64,000 nucleotides of DNA from Acidisarcina sp. (lineage in GTDB: Bacteria > Acidobacteriota > Terriglobia > Terriglobales > Acidobacteriaceae), in assembly GCA_035539175.1 (NCBI GenBank), contig DATLIY010000008.1, forward strand, positions 496,001-560,000. Reading direction: 5' to 3'. Made by a program: the position numbers and the translations under genes. Positions 56,055 to 64,000 of this stretch are shown piece by piece. Below the pieces are notes generated by a model. The model searched no databases. It saw nothing but the letters and a program-made list of their open reading frames with translations, and was not told where the DNA came from. Every line of letters starts with the position of its first letter. Within the stretch, counting starts at the first letter, position 1.

Positions 56055-57503
56055 ATGGAGCATCCCTTGGCAGAAACAATTTATGACGTGGCAATTATCG
56101 GCGGAGGTCCGGCCGGATATACGGCGGCCATCCGTGCCGGTCAATATGGACTGAAAGTAGCCTTGATTGAAAAGGAGAGCAAGCTCGGGGGCACCTGTCT
56201 CCACTGGGGCTGCATTCCCACCAAGGCTCTACTCTTCAACGCCGAGATATGGGACCACCTGAAGCATGCCAAGGAGTACGGCATCGAGGGCGTGGGAGAG
56301 GTGAAGGTGAACTGGCCCGAGGTGCTCAAGCGCAAGAACGGCATCGTCACCAAGCATGCCAAGGGTCTTGATTTCCTGATGCGCAAGAACAAGGTGACCG
56401 TGATCTCCGGCTATGGCCGTTTGACGGGCCCAGTCAAGGACGGGGTCCATACGGTTGAGGTTACCGCCGGAACACCTGGCGACCCCGCGGCGAAGCAGAG
56501 TCAGGTGAAGGCCAGAAACATCATCCTGGCAACCGGCTCTGACGCGAAGCTGCTTCCCGGCTTGCAGGCCGACAATCGCATCCTGACGAATATGGAGATC
56601 CTTAACCTGGATGAGGTTCCCAAGTCGCTGATCGTGATTGGAGCCGGGGCGGTCGGGGTGGAGTTTGCCTCCATCTTTCGCAGCTATGGCACCGAAGTGA
56701 CGATTATCGAATATCTGCCGCGTCTCGTTCCCGTCGAAGACGAAGACATCAGCAAGGAACTGGCGCGCCTCTATCGCAAGCGCGGTATCGACATCAATGT
56801 CGGCGCGAAGGTGGAGAAGGTGGAGAAGACCAAGGATGGCGTCAAGGTGACCTTTACCAGTGCCGATGGAAAGCCCGTGGTGAAGGAAGCGGAGAAGGTG
56901 CTGGTGGCCGTTGGCCGCGCACCCCGCACGGAAAACCTCAACCTGGAGAAGACGAAGATCAAGACAGACCGTGGCTTCATTCCGACAAATGAATGGATGG
57001 AGACTGCGGAGCCGGGCGTCTACGCAGTTGGAGACATCGTGGCTGGCCTTCCGCAGTTGGCTCATGTGGGATCGATGGCCGGTATGGTCGTCGCCGCACA
57101 CCTGGCAGGCAAATACGCGCGTCCGGTGAATCGGAACCGAATTCCAGGCTGTACGTATACCGAGCCGCAGGTCGCTAGCGTTGGTCTGACGGAAGCCGCA
57201 GCCAAAGAGAAGGGTTACGACGTGAAGGTGGGCAAGTTCCCGTTTTCCGCCAACTCGAAGGCTTCCATCATTGACTCGCACGATGGCTTCATCAAGATCG
57301 TCTCCGATGGCAAGCATGGCGAGATTCTCGGCGTGCACATCATCGGTCCTTCGGCGACGGAGTTGATTGCGGAAGCGGTGACGGCGATTGAGCTCGAAGC
57401 CACGATTGAGGAAATGATGTTTACCATTCACGCCCACCCGACGCTGGCGGAAGCCTTCCTCGATGCCTATGGCAGCGTCGAAGGAATGGCGATCAACGCG
57501 TAA
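56055..57503 (+). CDS. lpdA: Dihydrolipoyl dehydrogenase (E3)
   Basis: The 482-residue flavoenzyme has an FAD motif IIGGGPAGYTAAIRAGQ, redox-active GGTCLHWGC (C48, C53), an NAD motif VIGAGAVGVEFASIF and the C-terminal HAHPTLAEAFLDA. It reoxidises the lipoyl group of the E2 subunit. ATG 56055 or TTG 56067 may be the start. A strong hairpin separates it from lipB, and with lipB and E2 it forms a lipoate-dependent gene set. Confidence 0.96.
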   Translation: MEHPLAETIYDVAIIGGGPAGYTAAIRAGQYGLKVALIEKESKLGGTCLHWGCIPTKALLFNAEIWDHLKHAKEYGIEGVGEVKVNWPEVLKRKNGIVTKHAKGLDFLMRKNKVTVISGYGRLTGPVKDGVHTVEVTAGTPGDPAAKQSQVKARNIILATGSDAKLLPGLQADNRILTNMEILNLDEVPKSLIVIGAGAVGVEFASIFRSYGTEVTIIEYLPRLVPVEDEDISKELARLYRKRGIDINVGAKVEKVEKTKDGVKVTFTSADGKPVVKEAEKVLVAVGRAPRTENLNLEKTKIKTDRGFIPTNEWMETAEPGVYAVGDIVAGLPQLAHVGSMAGMVVAAHLAGKYARPVNRNRIPGCTYTEPQVASVGLTEAAAKEKGYDVKVGKFPFSANSKASIIDSHDGFIKIVSDGKHGEILGVHIIGPSATELIAEAVTAIELEATIEEMMFTIHAHPTLAEAFLDAYGSVEGMAINA

Positions 57504-57510
57504 GACTTCG

Positions 57511-57538
57511 AAGAGCCTGTCGCGTGACAGGCTCTTCA
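57511..57538 (+). terminator. Stem-loop between lpdA and lipB
   Basis: GAAGAGCCTGTC and GACAGGCTCTTC form a 12-bp perfect stem with a GCGT loop. No T-run follows, so it may be an attenuator or processing site that sets the ratio of E3 to LipB. Confidence 0.65.
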
Positions 57539-57560
57539 CGGTTACGCAGCAAAGGTTCGG

Positions 57561-58394
57561 ATGTTCAGTTATCTGTATCTCGGCCGCACGGACTACGCTC
57601 GCGGACTCGCCCTGCAGCAGCAGCTTGTCGAATTACGTCACCAGCAGCGAATCGGCAACACGCTCCTGTTCCTCGAGCATCCGCCAGTGTTGACACTTGG
57701 CCGCAATTCCCACCGGTCGAACATCCTTGCATCCGACGAACTATTGGAGCGCCGCGGAGTGGAGGTTCACGAGATCAATCGTGGCGGCGACGTCACGTAT
57801 CACGGCCCGGGACAACTCGTCGGCTACCCGATTGTGGATCTTAGAAGCTTCACGCCGCGGTTAGGAGCGATCGAGTTTGTGCGCCTTATGGAAGAAGCTC
57901 TCATCCGCTTCTGCGCGGAATATGCCGTTTCCACCGGCCGCATCGCGGGGCGCACCGGCGTCTGGACCACGCCAAATTGTGCTGCAGAAGAAAAGAAGAT
58001 CGCTGCAATCGGCGTTCACATCTCGCGCGGCATCACCTCTCATGGGTTTGCTCTCAACCTCACGACCGATCTCCGCGACTTTGGCCTGATCGTCCCCTGC
58101 GGCATTGCGGATAAAGACGTTACCAGTCTGGAGAATGAGACCTGCCAACGCGTTCCAAGCCTCGAACAGGCGGCAAATGAAGTGGCCCGCCAGTTCGGGT
58201 GGGTATTCAAGGATCAGGTGCTCGCGGTTGAGTCGCTCGACGATCTCCTCGCAGGCAGCAGCGCGCAGGGTGCATCTGAACATTTAACGGAAACGCCTGT
58301 GAAGGAAATACAGCGAGTTCCGGACGACACTCCCCTTCGCGTGCCCCAGGAACTGCGGAGGCTGCACGGCGAAGAGGATTCGTTTCTTGCATAA
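57561..58394 (+). CDS. lipB: Octanoyl-ACP:protein N-octanoyltransferase LipB
   Basis: This 277-residue enzyme moves octanoyl groups from ACP to the lipoyl lysine. It has the signatures LTLGRNSHRSNI, RGGDVTYHGPGQLVGYP, the catalytic lysine K146 (EKKIAAIG) and cysteine C180 (VPCGIADKDVTSL). The last 60 residues are an extra low-complexity tail compared with E. coli LipB. Clustering with lpdA and E2 links lipoylation to its target. Confidence 0.95.
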   Translation: MFSYLYLGRTDYARGLALQQQLVELRHQQRIGNTLLFLEHPPVLTLGRNSHRSNILASDELLERRGVEVHEINRGGDVTYHGPGQLVGYPIVDLRSFTPRLGAIEFVRLMEEALIRFCAEYAVSTGRIAGRTGVWTTPNCAAEEKKIAAIGVHISRGITSHGFALNLTTDLRDFGLIVPCGIADKDVTSLENETCQRVPSLEQAANEVARQFGWVFKDQVLAVESLDDLLAGSSAQGASEHLTETPVKEIQRVPDDTPLRVPQELRRLHGEEDSFLA

Positions 58395-58500
58395 GCTATA
58401 GGTTGAGCGTGGCGTTTATAATCCACCTTGCGACGGCTGAATCCGCTCATACGGGGTATCCAGCAGACTTGTTTTGTAAAGCAATTGGGAAAGGGAATCG

Positions 58501-60186
58501 ATGCCGACTGACGTGATCATGCCCCAGATGGGGGAGTCTATTTTTGAGGGGACCATTACGAAATGGCTCAAGAAGGTAGGCGATACGGTACAGCGAGACG
58601 AGCCATTGTTTGAGATATCGACGGATAAGGTAGACGCCGAGATCCCGTCGCCCGCCGCCGGAGTGCTCACCGAGATCAAGGTGCCCGAGGGCACGACCGT
58701 TCAGATCAACACCGTCGTCGCCACCCTTGGCGAATCAGGAAGCGCAGTGGCTTCTGCACCTGCGGCTCCCGCCCCTGCTCCGGCTCAGGCAGAGGCCCCC
58801 AAGGCCGCGCCCGCACCGGCGGCTCCCGCAACAGCCAGCCCAGCGGCGCCTGCCCCCGCAGCAGCCTCTGGTGTGGCGACTGACGTGGTCATGCCCCAGA
58901 TGGGGGAGTCTATTTTTGAGGGGACCATTACGAAATGGCTCAAGAAGGTAGGCGATACAGTACAGCGGGACGAGCCATTGTTTGAGATATCGACGGATAA
59001 GGTCGACGCCGAGATCCCGTCGCCCGCCGCCGGAGTGCTCACCGAGATCAAGGTGCCCGAGGGTACGACCGTTCAGATCAACACCGTCGTCGCTGTGCTC
59101 GGTGGCGCGGCCACAGGACAGCCCGCAGCGGCACCTTCGGTTTCTGCTCCGCCAACGGCCCAGGCGCCCGTTTCCCAACCGCAAGCGGCTGCCGCAGTGG
59201 AACCCGCTGCAGCGGCGTTAGGGGAACCCGTTCGCTCCTCGCCGCTCGTGCGCCGCATTGCGAAGGAAAACAATCTGGACCTGCATCAGGTAAAGGGCTC
59301 CGGCTCAGCGGGTCGTGTCACGAAAGAGGATGTACTCGGCTTTCTTGAGCAGCGTGGAACGAAACCCGCTCCCGCCGCCCCTGTACCGGCGGCTTCCGTT
59401 CTGGCTCCGGCTTCAGCACCAGCCGCCGCCGCTGCTGCTGCCCCGTCGCCTGCCGCACCGGTTCCTTCCGCTGCTCCCGTCGCAGGAGACCTGGTGCCAC
59501 TCAGCCGTATGCGCTCCATCATTGCGCAGCGCATGGTTGAGTCCAAGCGCACGAGCCCCCACGTCCATACCTGCTTCAAGATCGACCTCACGCGCATCGT
59601 GCGCCTTCGTGAGAAGGAGAAGTCGAAGTATGAGCAGCGCAACGGCGTCAAGCTGACTTACATGCCATTCATCACGCGCGCCGTCATCGCCACCCTGCGC
59701 AAGATGCCCATCGTCAACGCTTCGATGGAGGGCGAAGCCATCCGCTATCACCAGAACGTGAACGTCGGCATCGCCGTTGCGCTGGATTGGGGCCTCATCG
59801 TTCCCGTCATCAAGCAGGCGGAGGAGAAGAGTTTCCTCGGCATTGCCCGCGCGATCGCGGATCTCGCGAGTCGCGCACGCAACAAGAAGCTCAAGCCGGA
59901 TGAAGTCGGCTCCGGTACCTTCACCATCACCAATCCCGGCATCTTCGGCGAACAATTTGGCACGCCGATCATCAATCAGCCCGAGAGCGCCATCCTCGAC
60001 GTCGGAGGTCTCTTCAAAGAACCAACCGTTGTTACAGATGAGAACGGTTCGGACTCCATCGCCATCCGCAGCATCGTTCGCCTGACGCTGGGCTTTGATC
60101 ACCGTATCGTCGACGGAGCGGATGCAGGGAAGTTTATGTCTGAGGTAAAGAAGTATCTCGAGAATTGGAACGAGGATATCGGCTAG
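58501..60186 (+). CDS. 2-oxoacid dehydrogenase E2 with two lipoyl domains
   Basis: The 561-residue dihydrolipoyl acyltransferase has two lipoyl domains (about 1-77 and 125-201) with lipoyl lysines K43 and K167 in STDKVDAEI, Ala/Pro-rich linkers, the peripheral subunit-binding domain (about 245-283, SSPLVRRIAKENNLDLHQV) and the catalytic domain with LGFDHRIVDGADAGKF. It may serve pyruvate, 2-oxoglutarate or branched-chain acids; the sequence alone does not decide. E1 is not in the window. A perfect TATAAT is at 58417-58422. The two lipoyl domains are nearly identical in DNA. Confidence 0.93.
   Translation: MPTDVIMPQMGESIFEGTITKWLKKVGDTVQRDEPLFEISTDKVDAEIPSPAAGVLTEIKVPEGTTVQINTVVATLGESGSAVASAPAAPAPAPAQAEAPKAAPAPAAPATASPAAPAPAAASGVATDVVMPQMGESIFEGTITKWLKKVGDTVQRDEPLFEISTDKVDAEIPSPAAGVLTEIKVPEGTTVQINTVVAVLGGAATGQPAAAPSVSAPPTAQAPVSQPQAAAAVEPAAAALGEPVRSSPLVRRIAKENNLDLHQVKGSGSAGRVTKEDVLGFLEQRGTKPAPAAPVPAASVLAPASAPAAAAAAAPSPAAPVPSAAPVAGDLVPLSRMRSIIAQRMVESKRTSPHVHTCFKIDLTRIVRLREKEKSKYEQRNGVKLTYMPFITRAVIATLRKMPIVNASMEGEAIRYHQNVNVGIAVALDWGLIVPVIKQAEEKSFLGIARAIADLASRARNKKLKPDEVGSGTFTITNPGIFGEQFGTPIINQPESAILDVGGLFKEPTVVTDENGSDSIAIRSIVRLTLGFDHRIVDGADAGKFMSEVKKYLENWNEDIG
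58507..59101 (+). repeat. Near-identical duplicated lipoyl-domain DNA
   Basis: 58507-58729 and 58879-59101 (offset 372) differ at only a handful of bases over 223, including synonymous sites. This implies a recent duplication or gene conversion, since lipoyl domains from separate origin differ far more. Confidence 0.85.
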
Positions 60187-60203
60187 GTTAATTCGTAAAC
60201 AGT

Positions 60204-60238
60204 AAAAGGGGGCAGACCAGCCTGGCCTGCCCCCTTTT
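60204..60238. terminator. Bidirectional terminator between E2 and purK
   Basis: AAAAGGGGGCAG pairs with CTGCCCCCTTTT (12 bp) around an 11-base loop between convergent genes; A/T ends work in both directions. Confidence 0.85.
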
Positions 60239-60258
60239 GCTTGTCTTATCTCTAATTG

Positions 60259-61407
60259 TCACAGCAACTGTTGCGCTTCTAAAACCCGCTTGACCGCCTC
60301 TTCCGGAGTGGCTCCTACTGCAGAGAGATGCCCCATCTTCCGCCCTTTCCGCGGCTGAGACTTTTCATAAAGGTGCAGCCCCACGCCGGGAACCTCCAAT
60401 GCCTGATCGAATCTTGGTTCATGATCCAGCCACAAATCACCCAGAAGATTTGCAATTGCTGCCGGCCGCAGGATACTCGTGTCGCCCAGCGGAAGATCGC
60501 ATATGGCGCGCACCGCTTGCTCAAACTGGCTGGTTACGCAGGCTCTCTCGCTGGCGTGGTAGCTGTTATGTGGACGAGGGGCAAGTTCATTGATCAACAG
60601 CGCGCCATCCCGCGTCAGAAACATCTCCACCGCCAGCAGTCCTTCCAGCATCAGCTGGCACCCTAGATCGCGAGCCATCTCCTGTGCCTTTGACTCCAAC
60701 TCCGGTGGAATCGAGGAAGGTAGAACACTCCACACCAAAATCTGGTTCTCATGATGGTTCGACGCAGAAGGGAAACTGACAATCTGTCCGCGCGGAGATC
60801 TCGCGACCATCACCGAGATCTCCTGGTCCAGATCCACCGCTTTCTCGGCAACACAGGGCGCCTTCCCCAGGAGGGCCCAGGTCTCGCGGCCCACTTCTTC
60901 GCTGGAGGCCGACGTAGGCTCGAATCCAACCTTTACCTGGCTGCGCCCGTCGTAGCCCCCTCGCGCACTCTTCACAAAACAGCGGCCACCCAACTCGGAA
61001 ATCGCCCTGACCAGTTCTTCCTCTGTGCGTGCTGCGCGAAATTCTCCTACCGGAAAGCCCTGATCCTTCAACCAGGTCTTTTGCAGGATCCGGTCCTGAA
61101 CCATCCGCATCAACCCTGGTCCTGGCCGCACCGGCGCGTACTTCTGCGCCGCCTGCAACGATGCAATCGCAATCTGCTCGATCTCCAGCGTGACTACATC
61201 GCATCCTCGCGCCAGGTTGGCCGCCGTGCGCGCATCGTCCCATGCCCCTTCGAAGCAGGCATCCACTACAAAACGAGCCGGACAGGAAGGATCAGGATCC
61301 ATCACCTGCACCCGGTAGCCGAGAGTACGCGCAGCCATGGCGGTCATGCGTCCCAGTTGCCCGCCGCCAAGAATTCCAATTGTCGAACCTGGAAGAATTG
61401 CACTCAC
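60259..61407 (-). CDS. purK: 5-(carboxyamino)imidazole ribonucleotide synthase
   Basis: The 382-residue ATP-grasp enzyme converts AIR and bicarbonate to N5-CAIR in purine synthesis. It shows IGILGGGQLGRMTAMAARTLG, FVKSARGGYDGRSQ, EKAVDLDQEISVMVAR and NELAPRPHNSYH. The start is GTG 61407, which overlaps the purE stop as GTGA; the longer frame to 61455 lies inside purE. Confidence 0.96.
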   Translation of the reverse strand: MSAILPGSTIGILGGGQLGRMTAMAARTLGYRVQVMDPDPSCPARFVVDACFEGAWDDARTAANLARGCDVVTLEIEQIAIASLQAAQKYAPVRPGPGLMRMVQDRILQKTWLKDQGFPVGEFRAARTEEELVRAISELGGRCFVKSARGGYDGRSQVKVGFEPTSASSEEVGRETWALLGKAPCVAEKAVDLDQEISVMVARSPRGQIVSFPSASNHHENQILVWSVLPSSIPPELESKAQEMARDLGCQLMLEGLLAVEMFLTRDGALLINELAPRPHNSYHASERACVTSQFEQAVRAICDLPLGDTSILRPAAIANLLGDLWLDHEPRFDQALEVPGVGLHLYEKSQPRKGRKMGHLSAVGATPEEAVKRVLEAQQLL

Positions 61408-61895
61408 TCGGGCAGCTCCATAGTCATCACTTCCTGCCGATTCCGTTCGCGCCATGCACGTAGCTTGTTTCTCAACTCGGGATCCGTCACCGCCAGTATC
61501 TCCGCCGCAAACAAGGCAGCATTCGCCGCGCCCGGCTTGCCAATCGCCAGCGTTCCTACCGGAACACCCTTCGGCATCTGGACAATCGATAGCAGCGAGT
61601 CGATGCCATTCAGCATCGTCGCGGGTACTGGGACCCCCAGCACGGGAACCAGCGTCTTCGCCGCCAGCATCCCTGGCAGATGCGCAGCGCCACCGGCACC
61701 GGCGATGATCACGCGAAGTCCGCGGGTCTCAGCCTGCTCTGCATAGGTAAATAGCCAATCTGGCGTGCGGTGTGCCGATACCACCCGCACTTCACAAGGA
61801 ATGAGAAACTCTTTCAGCAGGTCTACGGCGGCTTTGAGCACCTCGTAGTCGCTCTTGCTGCCCATTACTACACCGACCACCGGCGCTTGTTCCAT
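61404..61895 (-). CDS. purE: N5-carboxyaminoimidazole ribonucleotide mutase
   Basis: The 163-residue PurE has GVVMGSKSDYEVLKAAVDLL, VVSAHRTPDWLFTYAEQA, IIAGAGGAAHLPGMLAA and TPVLGVPV-like VPVLGVPVPA. It uses the product of PurK. It is first of the purEK pair with a 4-base overlap. TATAAT ends seven bases before the ATG, so the message may have almost no leader. Confidence 0.96.
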   Translation of the reverse strand: MEQAPVVGVVMGSKSDYEVLKAAVDLLKEFLIPCEVRVVSAHRTPDWLFTYAEQAETRGLRVIIAGAGGAAHLPGMLAAKTLVPVLGVPVPATMLNGIDSLLSIVQMPKGVPVGTLAIGKPGAANAALFAAEILAVTDPELRNKLRAWRERNRQEVMTMELPE

Positions 61896-61949
61896 GATGC
61901 TGATTATACTTCGCCGGCTTTTCTGTTCTTACCGCAAAAATGGAAGGCT

Positions 61950-61977
61950 GGGGCGCGCCAACCGGCCGGCGCGCCCC
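61950..61977 (-). terminator. Terminator of the phage-like gene group
   Basis: GGGGCGCGCC pairs with GGCGCGCCCC around eight bases. Read on the minus strand it follows the stop at 61996 and is followed by CAGCCTTCCATTTTT, a T-run, before purE. Confidence 0.75.
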
Positions 61978-61995
61978 GCCATTCAGTCCGCCTGC

Positions 61996-62253
61996 TTAGA
62001 GCTTGCTCCAGGCGCTGGAGTTCAGGCAATCCACAATGCCGTCGATTACCTTGCCCAGACCACCCTGGAACTGCGCCGGATCAAGCACATGCTTATTGGC
62101 AATAGCATCGGTCAGATTGATGGCGGATCCCACCATCGACAAGGCCGCCGCCTTCTTCTGATCCCCGTTGCCATTCCCAACAAAACTCTCCACACCCTGA
62201 ATCATCCCAGGCAGAACTGCCAGACCACGCAGAAACATATTCAAAAAATTCAT
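61996..62253 (-). CDS. Small protein of the phage-like cluster
   Basis: This is an 85-residue protein with a hydrophobic N-terminus (FLNMFLRGLAVLPGMIQGVE) and the rest Gly/Ala/Asp rich. It is not recognised. ATG 62253 has a strong AAGGAG site. It is the last of three minus-strand genes that end in a common terminator; by position after a tail-like gene it may be phage-derived. Confidence 0.55.
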   Translation of the reverse strand: MNFLNMFLRGLAVLPGMIQGVESFVGNGNGDQKKAAALSMVGSAINLTDAIANKHVLDPAQFQGGLGKVIDGIVDCLNSSAWSKL

Positions 62254-62378
62254 TCTTGCTCCTTCTTCTTTCGGTTCACAATTCAATTCAAAAAACTTCT
62301 CATCCCGACCATCGAGCTATCCCCAACTCCAGCTTCGAGCCCCCAAAGCGAACAAGCTCCCCATCGATCCTTGTCGCT

Positions 62379-62618
62379 TCAGAGAAAGCTGAAGCTGATG
62401 GAATGGCGTCGCATTACCTCGCTTGCTAAATGCAACAAAGTGACAAGCGCTCCCATCGCTGCCGCAAAGCCCTTGGCTCTTTGCCACTGCAACTCATGCC
62501 GTTCTACGCGCCCCTCCAGAACACCTAGCCGGCCAGTCTGGCCATCCCCTAGCAATGTGGCCATCTGATTCTTCAATACGCACAGGTCCGCCAGCACCTG
62601 CGCCTCAAACTCGTTCAT
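62379..62618 (-). CDS. Small coiled-coil/membrane protein of the phage-like cluster
   Basis: The 79-residue protein starts with a helix (NEFEAQVLADLCVLKNQMAT), then a probable coiled coil (LGVLEGRVERHELQWQRAKG) and a C-terminal membrane helix (FAAAMGALVTLLHLASEV). This design is like the XhlA/holin-associated proteins of phage lysis modules. No sequence match can be claimed. Confidence 0.5.
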   Translation of the reverse strand: MNEFEAQVLADLCVLKNQMATLLGDGQTGRLGVLEGRVERHELQWQRAKGFAAAMGALVTLLHLASEVMRRHSISFSFL

Positions 62619-62697
62619 CTCTCTATCCCTGCTGACCAACGGAGACGATCGTCTCCCGGTCTCAACTCTCTCGAACGTTCGGGCTTATCGCCCTCTC

Positions 62698-64000
62698 TTA
62701 CATTGGTAAGTTCAGAAACACCGCGCTGGAAAAGCGCGAATACACAGGTGGGGTTGATCCGTCGTACATGCGAATGTAGTACTGTTCAGCCGCTGCCCAG
62801 CGTGGAATGTTGAAGTGCTGAACCGGGCTGCGCAGGACCAGATCACTGTCCGTACCCGGACCGAAAGCCCAGTCGCGCCGCCGCACCTCGAACCCTCCCC
62901 CTGTCGGAGGAGCCATGCCTGCATCCACCGCGATTGTCCCCCCACTCACCTGGGCGCTCAGATTCGGAAGATTGCTCAGCACCGGAATGTCAGGACTCTG
63001 TGGAATCCACGCATCCGCTGGAACTGCGGAGGAAACCGCCAGCGAAAGCTCTCGTGCCCAGTCATTCGCAACATCAATGGTGTACTGCAGTAATTCCGGC
63101 GCACTCGGCGTCAGATCCAATTTGACCTCGCGAACTACGACGTCAGATTGAAAAGCACCGGATGCAAAGTTGATAGCGAGTAGATCTCCCGGCCACACAT
63201 CAGCCTGTGTCGTGTCTCCGTCAAGCACAGCCATTGTGTACTTACCTTCAAGAGCAGCCGACCGGCTACAGGAAGTATTTAGCAATGCCAGTGCGCCGTT
63301 CTCGCAGTCTGCGGAGCTCCTCGCCTTGGGCCGCGTCAGCGTGCCTGTCAGACGAGAAGTTCCAGGGATCGCCCCCCTGCTCTCCGCCGTCACACTCGCT
63401 GGTTGAGAGAGCCTGGCGATGGCACGCCGTCGTGTTCTGTAACAAACGCTGATACTTGATCCCGCTGGCGGAACAGAACCGGCAAAGAATCGCAGCGTTC
63501 CCGCCGAATCCAGTTTGCAATCGCCATCGGTGCTCTTCGTGCCGACTCGCTTGCTTGCCCACCCTCCGCCTTGCGGCTCGACCTGGACCCATACAGGAAT
63601 GCGTTCCCATACCCGCATGCTCCGCAAACTCCCCGTCAAGCTAGTGCTGCTCGCGAGCACCAGGCTGCATACCGCCGGAGCCTGGCTAATCGATCCGTCA
63701 TATAGAATCGTCGCTACTCCAGGAATCCCATTCACGGTCTCCTGCACTTCCATCAACACGCTTGCAGCCGCAGGAATCAAGTTCCCGCCAAACTGCTCCA
63801 GCCCCGCATCCCCCAGAGAGTAGAAGCTCTCCAACACACGTTGAGCCTCTACGCTGTAAACACGTAACCGTAGCGTGTACAAATTGCCCGTGCTGATCGG
63901 CAAAGCAGCACCTGCCTCGGTGCCACCGACTACTGGTACAAGGCATGTGCTCCCGGAAACCTGCTTCACGCGAAAACCCGCAAAGCAATTTGCCTCCGTG
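62698..64000 (-). CDS. Phage tail-like protein, 5' part outside the window
   Basis: The frame is open to the right edge, so at least 433 residues are visible and the start is missing. The sequence is beta-rich (YTLRLRVYSVEAQRVLESFY, LLQYTIDVANDWARELSLAV, PVQHFNIPRWAAAEQYYIRM), with repeated GGG turns and a C-terminal part that resembles a fibronectin-like or tip domain. Similar proteins occur at tail tips of phages, gene transfer agents and tailocins. The family is inferred from layout and small downstream genes. Confidence 0.5.
   Translation of the reverse strand, partial: TEANCFAGFRVKQVSGSTCLVPVVGGTEAGAALPISTGNLYTLRLRVYSVEAQRVLESFYSLGDAGLEQFGGNLIPAAASVLMEVQETVNGIPGVATILYDGSISQAPAVCSLVLASSTSLTGSLRSMRVWERIPVWVQVEPQGGGWASKRVGTKSTDGDCKLDSAGTLRFFAGSVPPAGSSISVCYRTRRRAIARLSQPASVTAESRGAIPGTSRLTGTLTRPKARSSADCENGALALLNTSCSRSAALEGKYTMAVLDGDTTQADVWPGDLLAINFASGAFQSDVVVREVKLDLTPSAPELLQYTIDVANDWARELSLAVSSAVPADAWIPQSPDIPVLSNLPNLSAQVSGGTIAVDAGMAPPTGGGFEVRRRDWAFGPGTDSDLVLRSPVQHFNIPRWAAAEQYYIRMYDGSTPPVYSRFSSAVFLNLPM

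Noticed and set aside
60204-60238. Small RNA gene between E2 and purK
   Set aside because: The hairpin is fully explained as a shared terminator between convergent genes.

Overview
The window looks like a stretch of an Acidobacteriota chromosome (class Terriglobia/Acidobacteriaceae is my best guess) that includes the replication-origin neighbourhood. The guess rests on the mix of families: dnaA/rpmH/rnpA/yidD/yidC/jag/mnmE synteny, a cytidylate kinase-like protein next to MutS2, a secreted GxGYxYP protein, a CRTAC1-type FG-GAP remnant and a secreted protein with Ig-like repeats. No rRNA or tRNA gene was found.

Layout. (1) 1-9028, energy metabolism: the 3' end of a hydrogenase-4/complex-I-like membrane module (HyfE, HyfF, a HyfG-like subunit without any of the NiFe cysteines, HyfI), then, past a divergent spermidine-synthase-like gene, a complete group 1 uptake [NiFe]-hydrogenase operon (small subunit, large subunit, cytochrome b, maturation protease) preceded by a perfect CRP-type palindrome. 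(2) 9029-22169, exopolysaccharide/O-antigen: a Wzz-type chain-length protein on the plus strand, then a long minus-strand set (small membrane protein, methyltransferase, membrane sulfatase-like protein, Wzx, UDP-galactopyranose mutase, four glycosyltransferases, Wzy). It is AT-richer than its surroundings in the Wzy part and carries an acyltransferase scrap. (3) 22170-36849, accessory region of large secreted or oxidative proteins: a 1292-residue copper-radical (glyoxal/galactose oxidase-like) protein, a Tat-exported GxGYxYP protein, an NTF2-like protein, a beta-propeller/Ig-repeat protein, a radical SAM protein tail-to-tail with a PAP2 phosphatase, and gene remnants. (4) 36850-38916, an FtsH-type protease. 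(5) 39134-49687, origin region: mnmE, jag, yidC, yidD, rnpA and rpmH leftwards; dnaA and dnaN rightwards with an esterase gene between them. A decayed cupin gene splits rnpA from rpmH. (6) 49863-61895, housekeeping: acetyltransferase, zinc-ribbon protein, cytidylate kinase-like protein, MutS2, HemB, dihydrolipoyl dehydrogenase, LipB, a two-lipoyl-domain E2 and PurE/PurK. LpdA, LipB and E2 form one functional set (2-oxoacid dehydrogenase plus lipoylation). (7) 61996-64000, right edge: a small minus-strand cluster that looks phage-tail derived and runs off the window.

I do not see a clearly new defence or signalling system. The strongest leads are the hydrogenase-related complex lacking NiFe ligands beside a real hydrogenase whose proximal-cluster cysteine is Asn, the CRP-type operator, the 17-bp duplication that rebuilt the cytochrome/protease gene junction, the giant copper-radical oxidase, the 17-mer repeat array, and a set of recent pseudogenes in otherwise conserved operons.
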